Assembly (NCBI RefSeq): GCF_004365355.1
Contig: NZ_SODP01000001.1
Coordinates: 2,425,473 to 2,489,472, forward strand
Source: Kribbella pratensis
GTDB taxonomy: Bacteria; Actinomycetota; Actinomycetes; Propionibacteriales; Kribbellaceae
DNA length: 64,000 bases
Reading direction: 5' to 3'
This document shows positions 63,681 to 64,000 of the stretch, in pieces. The position numbers and the translations under genes were made by a program. Below the pieces are notes generated by a model. The model had not been told where the DNA came from. It saw only the letters and a program-made list of their open reading frames with translations, and searched no databases. Each line of letters begins with the position of its first letter. Positions within the stretch are counted from its first letter, which is position 1.

Positions 63681-64000
63681 CTTTCCGTCCCCGACGGTCC
63701 GGATGAACTTCTTGATGCGAGGTAGTTGACCGGGATCGATGGTGTGGCCGCCGGAGAACGGCAGGAGCTCGACGTCGGCATCTCGTCGGCGGAGTTGCTC
63801 GGCCAGCCTGCTCGTCTGGTCGGGCGTTGCCATCGGATCGCTGTCACCGTTGACGATCAGCACCCGCTTGCCGGCCAGAGCGTGGTCCCGAGGCTCGTCC
63901 TCCGCGAAGGGAACCATCGCGGCCAGCAGCACCGCGCCGGCGAGCGACTCAGGGTGGCGCAGGAGCAGCGCGGACGCCATGTTCGCCCCGTTGGAGAAGC
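63675..64000 (-). CDS. Ser-hydrolase (dienelactone hydrolase/carboxylesterase type), 5' end outside window
   Basis: The last 108 residues of an alpha/beta hydrolase. The first visible residues FSNGANMASALLL contain the nucleophile elbow (GxSxGA-like with Ser). The acid lies in VNGDSDPMATP and the catalytic His in FSGGHTIDPGQL. This pattern fits the phospholipase/carboxylesterase (predicted esterase) group often paired with glyoxalase genes. The stop codon lies within the inverted repeat at 63670-63680. The start and any operon partners are beyond 64000. Confidence 0.85.
   Translation of the reverse strand, partial: FSNGANMASALLLRHPESLAGAVLLAAMVPFAEDEPRDHALAGKRVLIVNGDSDPMATPDQTSRLAEQLRRRDADVELLPFSGGHTIDPGQLPRIKKFIRTVGDGKW

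Overview
The window is very GC-rich, gene-dense DNA. It has the gene content of a soil actinomycete: LAL-type LuxR regulators, an F420-type Ddn-like reductase, a PrsW protease, a mycobacterial ChoD-like GMC oxidoreductase and ECF sigma factors. A Nocardioidaceae-type genus such as Kribbella is my guess only. I see no rRNA, tRNA, CRISPR array, prophage or insertion sequence. Both ends cut a gene: a dnaK copy on the left and a Ser-hydrolase on the right.

Layout. 0-12 kb: dnaK, two short LuxR ATPase regulators, a MerR-receiver/KaiC-like pair, small membrane proteins including a PrsW protease, a DUF1931 protein, a fused pair of gene remnants near 9 kb, a phosphoribosyltransferase and a GH15 enzyme. 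12-22 kb: a stress/redox accessory block with two alpha/beta hydrolase pairings, a GMC oxidoreductase with a Rieske protein, a universal stress protein, a VOC protein and an MFS exporter. Most transcription units here carry a 16-17 bp palindrome (CCAGGG-N5-CCCTGG type) 56-77 bp before the start codon. One more copy precedes the SDR pair at 48 kb, so these genes look like one regulon. 21.7-25.7 kb: a two-component system divergent from an ABC exporter, with an ordered 11-bp-phased operator array between them.

26.8-44.2 kb is the most unusual part. A flavocytochrome reductase and an OmpR/histidine-kinase pair stand beside a five-gene minus-strand operon. That operon encodes a 1737-residue secreted SdrD-like/beta-helix protein, a Tat-exported multicopper oxidase (MCO), a second MCO carrying the complementary set of copper ligands, a cupredoxin-fold protein with no copper ligands, and a membrane-anchored protein. 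Divergent from it is a CopC-CopD fusion coupled to a subtilisin. The divergent promoter holds at least eight GTCAT/ATGAC pentamers, mostly on an 11-bp phase. One further ATGAC-N6-GTCAT copy precedes the flavocytochrome gene. I read this as a copper-dependent extracellular oxidase system whose copper site may be split between subunits.

44-56 kb: a TetR/F420-type reductase pair with two clear TetR operators, an esterase, two SDRs, and a type II NADH dehydrogenase flanked by two paralogous LAL regulators. 55.4-61.7 kb: a flavin monooxygenase; an operon of a cupredoxin lipoprotein, a metallophosphoesterase and a membrane protein; then an ECF sigma factor coupled to a membrane Rieske protein that is placed like an anti-sigma factor; then a vanadium-haloperoxidase-like enzyme. 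The promoters of the sigma, cupredoxin and haloperoxidase genes share TGTAACC-N8-TAT. The right end holds a GntR regulator, a GH16 enzyme and the cut hydrolase.

The longest stretch without an intact gene is 8766-9600, which holds the two remnants; I see nothing in its last 150 bp except a weak CCAGGG-like site at 9550-9566. Other intergenic gaps are under 300 bp. Those at 1333-1466, 3404-3570 and 5616-5843 show no structure I can support.
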